64,000 bases of DNA. It comes from Gammaproteobacteria bacterium. GTDB taxonomy: Bacteria; Pseudomonadota; Gammaproteobacteria; Burkholderiales; Sulfuricellaceae. The stretch lies in contig JAHJGO010000012.1 of assembly GCA_018824405.1 (NCBI GenBank), positions 1 through 64,000 of the forward strand. Direction: 5' to 3'. Under the pieces are notes generated by a model. It worked only from the letters and a program-made list of their open reading frames with translations, did not search any database and had not been told where the DNA came from. Below are positions 1 to 8,251 of this stretch, piece after piece (position 1 is the stretch's first letter; the number at the start of each line of letters is the position of its first letter). A program made the translations under genes and the position numbers.

Positions 1-1
1 A

Positions 2-193
2 AATCAAATAATCATCGGATGGGGAGAAGCAGATGGTCTACTGGAGCCGTCGCTTTCGTGGGAGCAGTTCCGCGAAGTCATTCGCTCCGTCTACTACACA
101 GATGAAAAAACGTTGCGCAAAGCTGGTGCAGCATCTGGGCATATGTGGCGTTTCGTCAGGGAAATGAATGTCGGCGATCTTGTTGTAATAATA
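2..193 (+). pseudogene. N-terminal fragment of a restriction-endonuclease-like protein, cut by a REP/RAYT unit
   Basis: The reading frame is open from base 2 and enters from outside the window. It encodes a segment with the pattern IIIGWGEADGLL, then WEQFREVIRSVYY, then HMWRFVREMNVGDLVVI. I recall this pattern from the N-terminal domain of many Mrr-type restriction endonuclease-like proteins, where it normally runs on into a short beta-rich domain and then the nuclease. Here homology stops after GDLVVI, where the REP repeat at 194 begins. The frame then runs into unrelated residues and stops at 316. No nuclease domain follows. I read it as a gene truncated by insertion or deletion at the RAYT unit. 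The family assignment is from memory of the motif and is moderate. Confidence 0.45.
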
Positions 194-993
194 GGGGACA
201 GACCACGGTTTCTGTTATGCTTTTCCCTATTCCCTGACCCAGGACGTAAAAATGCCCCGTCGTCCACGCTTGGCCCTGCCCAATGTCCCACTCCACATCA
301 TCCAGCGCGGCAATAACCGGCAGGCGTGTTTCTTTGCCGACGAGGATTACCGCTTTTACCTGGACTGGTTGCGAGAATACGCAGTCAAAACGGCTTGCCA
401 GGTACATGCCTACGTCTTGATGACCAATCACGTGCATCTGCTACTCTCCGCTGAGCGATCCGAGGCGCCCGGTGCCCTGATGAAAGCGTTGGGGCAGCGT
501 TATGTCCAGTATGTGAACCGGACCTACCACCGCAGCGGTACACTCTGGGAGGGGCGATACCGCTCCTGTCTGACCCAGGAGGAAAGTTATCTGCTCTCAT
601 GTCAGCGCTACATCGAACTTAACCCGGTGCGAGCCGACATGGTTACCCACCCGGCTGATTATCGCTGGTCGAGCTACCGAGCAAACGCGCATGGCGAGAC
701 AGATGCCCTGCTGAAACCACATCCGCTGTACGATGCCCTTGGCCTCGAAGCAGCAAGCCGCCAGGCTGCCTACCGAGAGCTGTTTCGATATGAACTGGAA
801 CCCGGCTTACTCGATGAAATCCGACATGCGACCAATGGCAATTTCGTGCTGGGAAATGAACGCTTCGCCACACAAATCGCGGCGACTCTGGGACGACGCG
901 TAGTGCCAGGCAAATCGGGGCGTCCACGTAGCGAGGGGACACTGGAAGCGGGGGGAGTATTTGATGCATAGGGACAATCCGTGGTCTGTCCCC
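194..993 (+). mobile_element. RAYT transposase unit flanked by inverted REP-type repeats
   Basis: A 15-base sequence GGGGACAGACCACGG at 194-208 recurs as its exact reverse complement at 979-993. The two copies bracket a single REP-associated tyrosine transposase gene. Such flanking REP copies are characteristic of RAYT genes, which are thought to mobilise or maintain REP sequences. The left copy abuts a broken gene. The right copy lies only about 30 bases before the cytochrome gene, so the unit sits in its promoter region. Confidence 0.8.
252..971 (+). CDS. REP-associated tyrosine transposase (RAYT, Y1 family)
   Basis: This 239-residue protein belongs to the IS200/IS605-like Y1 transposase family. 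These single-strand DNA transposases use an HUH motif and one catalytic tyrosine. HVH is visible at about residues 60-62 (TNHVHLLL). The conserved helix with the tyrosine is at about 80-95 (QRYVQYVNRTY), followed by the family pattern SGTLWEGRYRS. A short C-terminal extension of about 70 residues is usual for RAYTs. The gene lies inside inverted 15-bp REP copies, which confirms the subtype over a true insertion sequence. All expected motifs are present, so it may be active. The ATG at 252 starts MPRRPRL, a typical RAYT N-terminus. Confidence 0.93.
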   Translation: MPRRPRLALPNVPLHIIQRGNNRQACFFADEDYRFYLDWLREYAVKTACQVHAYVLMTNHVHLLLSAERSEAPGALMKALGQRYVQYVNRTYHRSGTLWEGRYRSCLTQEESYLLSCQRYIELNPVRADMVTHPADYRWSSYRANAHGETDALLKPHPLYDALGLEAASRQAAYRELFRYELEPGLLDEIRHATNGNFVLGNERFATQIAATLGRRVVPGKSGRPRSEGTLEAGGVFDA

Positions 994-1023
994 TGTTTAA
1001 TATGATATGAAGGAGTTAACTAA

Positions 1024-1488
1024 ATGACTATTCGTTTTTCATCCTATTCCATTGTTTTGATTGCCTCATTGTTTGCTCAGACGGCACAGGCAGAATTGTC
1101 TGGTTCCGGCAACCTGAAAAGTGGCGAACAGGTCTACAACGATGTGTGTTCTGCCTGTCATGGCACCGGTGTAGCTCATGCTCCGAAATTCAAGGACAAG
1201 GAGGCCTGGGCGCCCTTGATTGCCGAAGGGCAAGACGTTTTAACCAGCCATGCCTGGGTGGGGGTTCGTGCCATGCCTGCACGTGGGGGCAACCCGGAGC
1301 TTAAGTTTGTAGAGTTTGCTCGTGCTACCGCTTATATGGCTTCTAATGCTGGCGGCGACTGGAAAGACCCCGATAGCACAATGATGCGTAAAATCATGCG
1401 AGAAGCTGAAAAACGCCTCGACAAATCCATCAACGATGCAAAAGCCATGAAAAAAGAACTACACCGCCTCATTCAATCCACTCGCTAA
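1024..1488 (+). CDS. Periplasmic c-type cytochrome, c5-like
   Basis: This 154-residue protein has an N-terminal signal peptide with likely cleavage after AQA (about residue 23). It has one heme-attachment motif CSACH at residues 42-46. A methionine at about 84 (VRAMPARGG) fits the sixth heme ligand of the cytochrome c5/c551-like class. The last 45 residues are highly charged and helical, longer than in a plain c5. It should carry electrons in the periplasm. The start is well supported by AAGGAG about 8 bases upstream. It stands alone, just downstream of the RAYT unit. The redox partner cannot be told from context. Confidence 0.85.
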   Translation: MTIRFSSYSIVLIASLFAQTAQAELSGSGNLKSGEQVYNDVCSACHGTGVAHAPKFKDKEAWAPLIAEGQDVLTSHAWVGVRAMPARGGNPELKFVEFARATAYMASNAGGDWKDPDSTMMRKIMREAEKRLDKSINDAKAMKKELHRLIQSTR

Positions 1489-1627
1489 TGTGATGAACGT
1501 CCACAGACACGGATTGAACAACGAGGGCGCTATACACTTTTAAAAGCACCCATGAACATGATGAGGTTTGATCTGCTCAATGCTGCGTTTCGCTCATCCT
1601 GCGCGTGTTAAATAAGAGGTGCAAAAT

Positions 1628-1720
1628 ATGAGGGCTAGCCTCCCACTCAAGCGGACCGCCATCGGAACAGCGGCTTCTCGTCGTGTGGACGCCATGAAAC
1701 GCCAAGGACACTGCCCATGA
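1628..1720 (+). CDS. Possible 30-residue leader ORF coupled to the SLC13 permease
   Basis: A short frame starts at ATG 1628 after an AAGAGG-like ribosome site and ends with a TGA at 1718-1720. That stop overlaps the ATG (1717) of the permease in the ATGA arrangement typical of translational coupling. The peptide is basic (MRASLPLKRTAIG and so on) with no recognisable domain. It could be a leader that sets translation of the permease, or chance. Nothing in its sequence suggests a function of its own. Confidence 0.3.
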   Translation: MRASLPLKRTAIGTAASRRVDAMKRQGHCP

Positions 1721-4065
1721 CCCTGGAAATCGCCCTCACCCTCGGCATCCTCGTCGCCGCGCTGGTCCTGTTCGTCACCGATTGGCTGCGCATGGACCTG
1801 GTGGCGCTGCTGGTGCTGTCCAGCCTTGCCCTGCTGGGACTGGTGTCGCCTGCCGAAGCGGTCAGCGGTTTCAGCAACCCGGCGGTGATCACCGTCTGGG
1901 CGATGTTCATCATCAGCGAGGGTCTCACGCGCACCGGTATCGCAGAGCAGATCGGTCGCCAGGTGACGCGCGTGGCCGGGCGTAGCGAGCTGCGCATGAT
2001 CACGATCTTCATGCTTGTCGCCGGCGTGATGTCGGCATTCATGAACAACATCGGCGTGGCCGCGCTGCTGCTGCCGGTGGCCATGGAAGTGGCGCGCCGC
2101 GGCGGGGTGGCGCCCTCGCGGGTACTGATGCCGCTGGCCTACGGCACTCTGGTGGGCGGCATGATGACGCTGATCGGCACCCCGCCCAATCTGCTGGTGA
2201 GCAACGCATTGCGCGAGTCCCGTGGTGAGGGCTTCGGCTTCTTCGATTTCGCCTGGATCGGCGTGCCGGTCCTGCTGACCGTCACGGCCTTCATGGCGCT
2301 GGTCGGACGCCATATGCTGACTCGCACCGACACCACGCAATCCTCGGCCAGCCAGCACGAGTTACGAACGCTGTATGGTCTGCAGGAGCGCATCGTCGCG
2401 CTGCGCGTGCCGGACGACGCGCTCTTGTCCGGCCGCACCCTGGCCGACTCGGCGTTGGCCTCGGCGGCCGGGTTGATGGTGATCGCGCTGACGCGGGACA
2501 ACCGTACCGAGGCCTTGCCCTCGGGCAAGACCATGCTGCGGGGCGGCGACGTGCTGCTCGCCCAGGGCCGGCTCGACCGCTTCGAGCTGCTGCGCCGCTG
2601 GAGTTCTCTGAGCATCGAACGCGAGGCGCCGATGTTGCACGAGCGCCTGTGGGCGCAGACCGCACTGGCCGAACTGGTGCTGGCCGAGGATTCGCCGCTG
2701 GTCGGCCAACCGCTGCGCCACCTCGAGTTCCGCGAACAGCATGCGGCCAACGTACTGGCACTGCGTCACAGCGGCAGCGTACACCGCACGCATCTGGCCG
2801 AGCAGCGGCTGGCCGCCGGCGACCGGCTGCTGGTGCAATGCAGCAATGAGGCTCTCGAGGCGCTTCACAAGGTGCCGGGGTTCGAGGCCGTGGCGCTGGT
2901 CTCTGAGGATGAGCGCCGCAAGGTCTGGCGCCTGGATGAGCGTCTGTTCGTGCTGCGCGTGCCCCAGGATTCCACAATGGCCGGCAGCACCCTGGGCGAA
3001 AACCGCATCGGCGATGCCTTCGATTTTCGTCTGCTGGGCGTTTTCCGTGGCGGGGCGCTGCGCGATGCAGCCGCGTCCGAGGATGTGGTGGAGGCAGGCG
3101 ATCTGCTGCTGGTCCAGGGCCGCGAGGAGGACCTGGATGTGCTGCGTGGCCTGCAGCAGATGGAGATACTGGAAGACGCTACGCCCTATCTCCGCGTGTT
3201 CGACGAAGGGCAGCTCGAGATGGTCGAGGCTACGCTGCACCCACATGTGCGCATTGACGGCAAGACGGTGGCCGGTCTTGAACTTGGCGAGCGTTATCAG
3301 GTCGCGGTGGCGGCGGTCTGGCGCAACGGGATGGCGCTGCGCTCGGGCGTCGGCGCGCTGACCCTGCAGCGTGGCGACGCACTGCTCGTGGTCGGCCCGC
3401 GCGAGCGGCTGGCGGCACTGGGTACCGACGAGGACCTGATCGTGCTCAACCCGATTCAGGTGCAGCCGGTGGACGTGAGCAAGGCGCCGCTGGCGGGCGG
3501 CCTGATGGCGCTGACCATCGGCACGGTGCTGGCCGGCTGGCTGCATATCTCGATCGCTGCGGTGGCTAGCGCCACGCTGATGGTGCTGACACGCTGCCTG
3601 AGCATGGAGCAAGCCTACCGCGCCATTGACTGGCGCTCGATCTTCCTGATCGCCGGCATGCTGCCGCTGGGCATCGCGATGCACAGCAGCGGCGCGGCGG
3701 AATTCCTTGCCGGCGGTGTGATCGCGGTGCTGGGGCCTTACGGTCCATGGCCGGTGATCGCGGGACTGTATGCCTGTACGGCCCTCGCCACGCTGATCAT
3801 GCCCAACGCGGCGCTGGTGCTGCTAATGGCCCCGATTGCGTTGTCGGCCGCAGCCGACCTGGGTATCTCGCCGATCGCGCCAGTGATGGCAATCGCGATC
3901 GCGGCGGCGGCCAGCTTCGCCAGCCCGGTAGCGCACCCGGCCAACGTGCTGGTAATGGGTCCGGGCGGCTACCGCTTCGTGGACTATGTGAAGCTCGGCC
4001 TGCCGCTGACGCTGCTGGTGTTCGCAGTGGCGATGCTGCTGCTGCCGGTGGTTTGGCCGCTGTGA
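1717..4065 (+). CDS. SLC13-family (DASS-type) permease with four RCK_C-like domains
   Basis: This 782-residue inner-membrane transporter has two halves of the SLC13 fold, at about residues 1-210 and 585-782. Hallmarks include the hairpin and motif region MSAFMNNIGVAALLLP and the loop LIGTPPNLLVSNALRE. SLC13/DASS proteins move sulfate, dicarboxylates or related anions, usually with sodium. Between the halves lie about 370 residues that I read as four successive TrkA-C (RCK_C) type domains, at about 220-290, 305-390, 405-490 and 500-575. Each carries a variant of the pattern G..L..GD.LLVQG. Family members usually carry two. The substrate is not evident. The gene is noticeably more GC-rich than the cytochrome upstream. 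Confidence 0.85.
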   Translation: MTLEIALTLGILVAALVLFVTDWLRMDLVALLVLSSLALLGLVSPAEAVSGFSNPAVITVWAMFIISEGLTRTGIAEQIGRQVTRVAGRSELRMITIFMLVAGVMSAFMNNIGVAALLLPVAMEVARRGGVAPSRVLMPLAYGTLVGGMMTLIGTPPNLLVSNALRESRGEGFGFFDFAWIGVPVLLTVTAFMALVGRHMLTRTDTTQSSASQHELRTLYGLQERIVALRVPDDALLSGRTLADSALASAAGLMVIALTRDNRTEALPSGKTMLRGGDVLLAQGRLDRFELLRRWSSLSIEREAPMLHERLWAQTALAELVLAEDSPLVGQPLRHLEFREQHAANVLALRHSGSVHRTHLAEQRLAAGDRLLVQCSNEALEALHKVPGFEAVALVSEDERRKVWRLDERLFVLRVPQDSTMAGSTLGENRIGDAFDFRLLGVFRGGALRDAAASEDVVEAGDLLLVQGREEDLDVLRGLQQMEILEDATPYLRVFDEGQLEMVEATLHPHVRIDGKTVAGLELGERYQVAVAAVWRNGMALRSGVGALTLQRGDALLVVGPRERLAALGTDEDLIVLNPIQVQPVDVSKAPLAGGLMALTIGTVLAGWLHISIAAVASATLMVLTRCLSMEQAYRAIDWRSIFLIAGMLPLGIAMHSSGAAEFLAGGVIAVLGPYGPWPVIAGLYACTALATLIMPNAALVLLMAPIALSAAADLGISPIAPVMAIAIAAAASFASPVAHPANVLVMGPGGYRFVDYVKLGLPLTLLVFAVAMLLLPVVWPL

Positions 4066-4090
4066 GTGACCGTCGGTTGAACAATATGGG

Positions 4091-5382
4091 GTGGATTCAC
4101 TTTCCAAGATCACCGTCTATTTCCATTGAGGCGGTCTCAACCTGCACCCGGCTGTGGTGGCCCACACTATAGTCGGCCGAACCATGAGTCTCCCATGACA
4201 CATACATCGCACATGAAATACGACGACGCCGAAACCTATTTGTTAAATTGCGAGACCGAGATTCCCGACGCCGAAGAAGCTTGTGGAACACATATAGGCA
4301 TCTATCTGGCCTGGATCGTGAACAATGCAATGGCATCCGATAGCCTCAGTGTCAATGCCGAGCCTGTGAGGCAACGGATATCGAGCGGGCGCACACTGCT
4401 GTTTGAACGGTGTGACGGAAAACTGATGTCATACGACTTGAACGAACGTGGCAATGCGTTTACTCAGGCGTATTACGAATTCAGGTACTTCAAGGACTAC
4501 GAGGAAACTCTTGGCCTCGACGCAGAGGATCCCGAGGCACTTCTCAGAGTCGAGAACACTTGGTCCAACTATGACAAGGTGGCGCAACGACTGGATGCGC
4601 GTTTGCGAGAATGGCAGGTAGTCTCGGCACTGCCAAGTAGAGCGGAGCTGCTGCGGATATTGGAAACGGAGTTTGTCCCCTGGCTTGATCAAATGGGCTT
4701 CATCCGAAACCCCCATTCATTTTCGGATGACCGCGGACATTACATCAAGACCGAATCTTGGGGGATGCACTCTATCACCCTGTGTGCGATTGACGATCGG
4801 CCGAATTTTTACGGAATGGGCATCGAAGTAAGCAGCAGGCTGACCACGCTCGCACAGGCTGTCCACGATGACTTGGCGATTGACAATCCCCGTCAATCGA
4901 GTGAGTTGCCGACCACCTTCTACGAACCCACGCTCAAGTGGCTGGGGAATTGGCCGGTGCCGCTACATGCCTTTCGCGGAGGACCCATGCTCGCAATTCC
5001 GATCACCGACAGGGCCCAAATTCAACCGGTCATCGCGATGGTGCGCAAGCGGGCGGCAAGTGTGTTGCCAGGTCTGCTGCGAACGCTCGAAACACTGGAG
5101 GGCTATGACAGACTTTATTGCACCGAACCACTTAGCGCTTCGCCCTACTTCAGGGGACACCGCACCTATATCAGTTGTGCTCGAATATTATGCGCCGAAC
5201 TGGCCGAAAATCCACGCCTGCTCGCGATCTGCGACGAAATTGAGCAAGCACTTGACACGTTGCCGGAACTGAAAAAGCCGGGGCTTGGGCTTGAGGTGAA
5301 AGAGATGCGTGGTCGCCTGCAGCGGGTTCGCGAAAGATCATTGTCGAAGTGAGAGGGTGGGACACTTGGAAAGTGAATCCAC
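4091..5382. mobile_element. Candidate single-gene cassette bounded by an 18-bp perfect inverted repeat
   Basis: GTGGATTCACTTTCCAAG at 4091-4108 is repeated as an exact reverse complement at 5365-5382. The pair encloses one gene of unknown function and nothing else. No transposase is encoded inside. Sequence outside and immediately inside the repeats does not match between ends beyond these 18 bases. The arrangement resembles a non-autonomous transposon carrying a passenger gene, or a gene caught between two opposing copies of a dispersed repeat. The element family is not identified. Confidence 0.45.
4195..5352 (+). CDS. Hypothetical protein, DUF7832-like N-terminus
   Basis: The frame opens at a TTG at 4126, but the ATG at 4195 (MTHTSHMKYDDAE) is preferred because conserved sequence begins at KYDDAE. 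The predicted protein has about 385 residues. The first 120 or so contain a GTHIGIYLAWIVNN segment that I associate with a domain of unknown function found in cytosolic bacterial proteins, possibly DUF7832. The second half (EFVPWLDQMGF, HYIKTESWG, NFYGMGIEVSSR) looks like a separate alpha/beta domain. No signal peptide or membrane segment is seen. It is the only gene between the two 18-bp inverted repeats, which suggests it travels as a passenger. Function is unknown. Confidence 0.6.
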   Translation: MTHTSHMKYDDAETYLLNCETEIPDAEEACGTHIGIYLAWIVNNAMASDSLSVNAEPVRQRISSGRTLLFERCDGKLMSYDLNERGNAFTQAYYEFRYFKDYEETLGLDAEDPEALLRVENTWSNYDKVAQRLDARLREWQVVSALPSRAELLRILETEFVPWLDQMGFIRNPHSFSDDRGHYIKTESWGMHSITLCAIDDRPNFYGMGIEVSSRLTTLAQAVHDDLAIDNPRQSSELPTTFYEPTLKWLGNWPVPLHAFRGGPMLAIPITDRAQIQPVIAMVRKRAASVLPGLLRTLETLEGYDRLYCTEPLSASPYFRGHRTYISCARILCAELAENPRLLAICDEIEQALDTLPELKKPGLGLEVKEMRGRLQRVRERSLSK

Positions 5383-5447
5383 TGTTGACCTGAGACACTC
5401 GCCGGGCAGAATACACTCGTCGCAGCATTACATCAGCCCTGCCCTTT

Positions 5448-5473
5448 TTATATCTCTTATATAAGAGATATAA
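5448..5473. promoter_or_regulatory. 26-bp perfect palindrome upstream of apbE-rseC-rnf
   Basis: The sequence is a perfect palindrome centred between 5460 and 5461, with core half-site ATAAGAGATATAA. It lies about 45 bases before the apbE start. It is AT-rich, has no loop and is not followed by a T run, so it fits a dimeric-repressor operator or overlapping promoter better than a terminator. The cognate regulator is not recognisable from the site alone. It would be placed to control the whole apbE-rseC-rnf block. Confidence 0.55.
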
Positions 5474-5517
5474 TACAGAAATGGCTTAAACCATGAATCT
5501 TGTCGAGGTCGCATATT

Positions 5518-6516
5518 ATGCCTGTCGCCATGTCTCGCCGCCGTTTCATCACCATCGCCGCCGCAGCTGTCGGCCTGCCGTTGCTGCTGAGGGCAGGAGG
5601 CTCACTGGCCAGGCCGGTGCGCTGGGAAGGCACTGCGCTAGGAGCGCCGGCCTCCATCCAGCTTTACCACAGCGACGAAGCACAGGCACGCGCGGCCATC
5701 ACTGCCGGACTGGACGAACTGAAGCGGCTGGAAGCGATTTTCAGCGTCTACCGTGCCGACAGTGCCATCACCGCGCTTAACCGCGATGGCGTGCTGGAGA
5801 ATGCGCCGGTCGACTTCATTGCCCTGCTGACGCATGCCCTTTCGCTGGCCAGGATCAGCGACGGCATCTACGACCCCACTGTGCAACCGCTGTGGCAGAC
5901 CTATTTTCGCCACTTCACCGCTTCAAGCCCCGACCCCGCCGGGCCTGCTTCGCACGACTTGGCCGCAGCGCTCGCCCTGGTGAATTGGCGCGCGGTCGAG
6001 GTGGACGCAAGCCGCCAGCGCATCGCCTTCGCGCATCCCGGCATGGGCCTGACGCTTAACAGCGGCGCACAGGGCTATATCACCGACCGCGTCGCCGACG
6101 TGCTGCGTGCCCACGGCTTCGAGCACATGCTGGTGGATATGGGCGAGCCGCGCGCCTTGTCGTCCAAACCTGACGGCTCAGCCTGGCGCATTGGCATCGC
6201 CAATCCCGCAGACCCCAGCAGCACGGTGGCCACCCTGGAAGTAGTGGATCAGTGCGTATCCACTTCGGGTGGCTATGGCACCCTGTTCGACTCCGCCGGC
6301 GCCTTCACCCACCTGATCGACACCCGCACCGGACGCACCGCGCCCGCGCTGCTGGGAGTGTCGGTCATAGCCAAAACCGGCACTATTGCCGACGGCCTCT
6401 CGGCAGCCATGCTGATGGCGCCGGTCGAGCGCCGTCAGGCTATCCTCCGGGCGGCTGGCGGCACGAAGGCCATCTATGTCAACCCCGAAGGCGTGACTTC
6501 CACCGTGACGACCTGA
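5518..6516 (+). CDS. apbE: FAD:protein FMN transferase ApbE
   Basis: ApbE enzymes transfer FMN from FAD onto a threonine of flavoproteins such as RnfG, RnfD and NqrB/C. The N-terminus (MPVAMSRRRFI followed by a hydrophobic stretch) is a twin-arginine or lipoprotein-like export signal, matching the periplasmic location of the target threonines. The family motifs GAQGYITDRVAD, VDMGEPRAL and HLIDTRTGR are present in order. The central glycine-rich motif reads DMGEP rather than the more common GG form. Length (about 332 residues) is normal. Starts at TTG 5500 or ATG 5530 are also possible. It directly precedes rseC and rnf, which supplies its likely substrates. Confidence 0.9.
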   Translation: MPVAMSRRRFITIAAAAVGLPLLLRAGGSLARPVRWEGTALGAPASIQLYHSDEAQARAAITAGLDELKRLEAIFSVYRADSAITALNRDGVLENAPVDFIALLTHALSLARISDGIYDPTVQPLWQTYFRHFTASSPDPAGPASHDLAAALALVNWRAVEVDASRQRIAFAHPGMGLTLNSGAQGYITDRVADVLRAHGFEHMLVDMGEPRALSSKPDGSAWRIGIANPADPSSTVATLEVVDQCVSTSGGYGTLFDSAGAFTHLIDTRTGRTAPALLGVSVIAKTGTIADGLSAAMLMAPVERRQAILRAAGGTKAIYVNPEGVTSTVTT

Positions 6517-6518
6517 CC

Positions 6519-7025
6519 ATGAACTCCACCGAAGAAAGCCAGAGGGATTTCAGCGCCCCCGACATAGTCGAGGGCATTGCCCATGTGGTTGCGGTGGAAG
6601 GCACCATGGTCTGGCTGGAACCCGAACAGACCACCAGTTGCGGCAGTTGCGCCTCGTCCTCGGCCTGCGGCGCCAAGGGGGGTATCGGCACCACAGCCAA
6701 CCGGCTCGAGGCGCGCCGCTTCGCGCTCGAAAATCATCCCGGTCTGGTTGTCGGTGAACGCGTGGTGGTCGGCATCCGCGAGAATGCGCTGATCAAGGCT
6801 TCGCTCACCGCCTATGCCATTCCGCTCGCCACCATGCTGGGCGCAGGCGCAATGGCGCAATGGGCCGCCGGCAGCGATGGCATCACCATGGCGGCCATGG
6901 TCGCCGGGCTGGCTATCGGTCTCGGCATCTCGCGCCTGAGCGCCGGCCATATGTTTTCCCGAGGCGATCTCGCCCCCCGCTTCATTCGCCGCGCCAATAC
7001 AGGCGTCGTCTGTAAAATAACCTAG
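6519..7025 (+). CDS. rseC: RseC/SoxR-reducing-system-like membrane protein
   Basis: This protein has about 168 residues. An N-terminal soluble beta-domain contains a cysteine cluster CGSCASSSACG at about residues 43-53, followed by GERVVVGIRENALIKAS. Two transmembrane helices come next, at about residues 91-130. This is the RseC layout. RseC-like proteins co-occur with rnf/rsx operons and take part in reducing SoxR in enterobacteria. The gene starts just after the apbE stop and ends 10 bases before rnfA, so the three are likely co-transcribed. The ATG at 6519 is chosen because the frame upstream overlaps apbE. Confidence 0.85.
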   Translation: MNSTEESQRDFSAPDIVEGIAHVVAVEGTMVWLEPEQTTSCGSCASSSACGAKGGIGTTANRLEARRFALENHPGLVVGERVVVGIRENALIKASLTAYAIPLATMLGAGAMAQWAAGSDGITMAAMVAGLAIGLGISRLSAGHMFSRGDLAPRFIRRANTGVVCKIT

Positions 7026-7035
7026 AGGCCGAGGC

Positions 7036-7620
7036 ATGAAAGAATACATCCTTCTGATGGTAAGCGCGGCGCTGGTCAACAACGTCATCCTGGCCCGCTT
7101 TCTCGGCCTGTGCTCGTTCATGGGCGTCACCACGCGTATCGACACCGCGGTCGGCATGGGCCTGGCAACCACCTTTGTGATCACCGTCTCGTCGATGGTC
7201 AACTGGGCAGTCGGAGCCTACCTGCTGGAACCCTATAACCTGTGGTACCTGCGCACGGTGACCTTCATCATGGTGATCGCCGCCGCCGTGCAGTTTACCG
7301 AACTGACGGTAAAAAAGGTATCGCCGCAACTGTTCCAGATGCTGGGCATCTACCTGCCGCTGATTACCACCAACTGCGCGGTGCTGGGTATCGCCATCCT
7401 GCTGGTTGAGGGCAGGATGAGCTTCATCGGCGCCACGCTGTTCGCCTTTGCTTCCTCCATCGGCTATAGCCTGGTGATGGTCATTTTCGCCGGGCTGCGC
7501 GAACGCATGGCACTGGCCGATATCCCGCGCCTGTTCGCCGGCCCGCCGATCGGCTTTATCGTCGCCAGCCTGCTGGCACTGGCGTTCATGGGTTTTTCCG
7601 GCATGAGCACGACGGGGTGA
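7036..7620 (+). CDS. rnfA: Rnf complex membrane subunit RnfA
   Basis: This integral inner-membrane protein of 194 residues has about six helices. It contains the conserved half-channel sequence ALVNNVILARFLGLCSFMGV near the N-terminus and the matching inverted segment PLITTNCAVLGIAILL in the middle. RnfA and RnfE form a pseudo-symmetric pair that binds an iron-sulfur centre within the membrane. Length and motifs are full. It begins the order A-B-C-D-G-E-H typical of proteobacterial rnf/rsx operons, in which ferredoxin oxidation is coupled to NAD reduction and ion transport, or the reverse. Confidence 0.95.
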   Translation: MKEYILLMVSAALVNNVILARFLGLCSFMGVTTRIDTAVGMGLATTFVITVSSMVNWAVGAYLLEPYNLWYLRTVTFIMVIAAAVQFTELTVKKVSPQLFQMLGIYLPLITTNCAVLGIAILLVEGRMSFIGATLFAFASSIGYSLVMVIFAGLRERMALADIPRLFAGPPIGFIVASLLALAFMGFSGMSTTG

Positions 7621-7696
7621 GACGTGAAGAACAAACCCTTGGCGCATCACTCATTCCACACCTCTCATCACCATTTATTGGTCCAGGAGTCTGGTC

Positions 7697-8236
7697 ATGT
7701 TATTAGCAGTTAGCAGTCTCACAATAATGGGCGTCACCCTCGGTAGCATACTCGGCGCTGCGGCGTATTTTCTCGCAGTGGAAGAAGATCCGCTGGAGGA
7801 AGAATTGAAAGCCATGCTGCCCGGCTCGCAATGCGGCCAGTGCGGCTATGTAGGCTGCAGCCAGTACGCGGTAGCGCTGGCGAAGGACGAGGCGCCGATA
7901 ACCCTGTGCACGCCCGGCGGCAAGGCAGTGATCGAAGTGCTTGCCAAGAAAATGGGTGTCACCGCCGACCTGTCCGAGCACGAGGAAAAGGTGCCGGAAT
8001 ACGCCTTCATCATCGAGGACCTCTGCATCGGCTGCACGCGCTGCATCAAGGAGTGCTCGGTGGACGCGATCATGGGTGCCAACAAGCTGATGCATACGGT
8101 GATCGCCGAGGCCTGCCACGGCTGCGAAAAATGCATCCAGGTCTGCCCCACCGACGCGATCGTGATGCACCCGGTCCCGCTGACGCTTAGCAGCTGGCAT
8201 TGGGCCAAGCCCGAAGACCAGCATGTCGTGCATTAA
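7697..8236 (+). CDS. rnfB: Rnf complex ferredoxin-like subunit RnfB
   Basis: This 179-residue protein has an N-terminal membrane anchor, then a cluster-binding domain with CGQCGYVGC and a later cysteine (TLCTPGG). Two ferredoxin-type motifs follow, CIGCTRCIKECSVDA and CHGCEKCIQVCPTDA. It accepts electrons from, or donates them to, soluble ferredoxin. It is slightly shorter than many RnfB proteins but has every cluster ligand. The rnfA-rnfB gap is 76 bases, the largest in the operon. A ribosome site (CAGGAG) precedes the chosen ATG. Confidence 0.95.
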   Translation: MLLAVSSLTIMGVTLGSILGAAAYFLAVEEDPLEEELKAMLPGSQCGQCGYVGCSQYAVALAKDEAPITLCTPGGKAVIEVLAKKMGVTADLSEHEEKVPEYAFIIEDLCIGCTRCIKECSVDAIMGANKLMHTVIAEACHGCEKCIQVCPTDAIVMHPVPLTLSSWHWAKPEDQHVVH

Positions 8237-8251
8237 AGAGGGGGATTAAAG

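Noticed and set aside
1594-3684. Several long minus-strand frames opposite the SLC13 permease
   Set aside because: The permease gene is complete and GC-rich. Long antisense frames are expected at this GC content.
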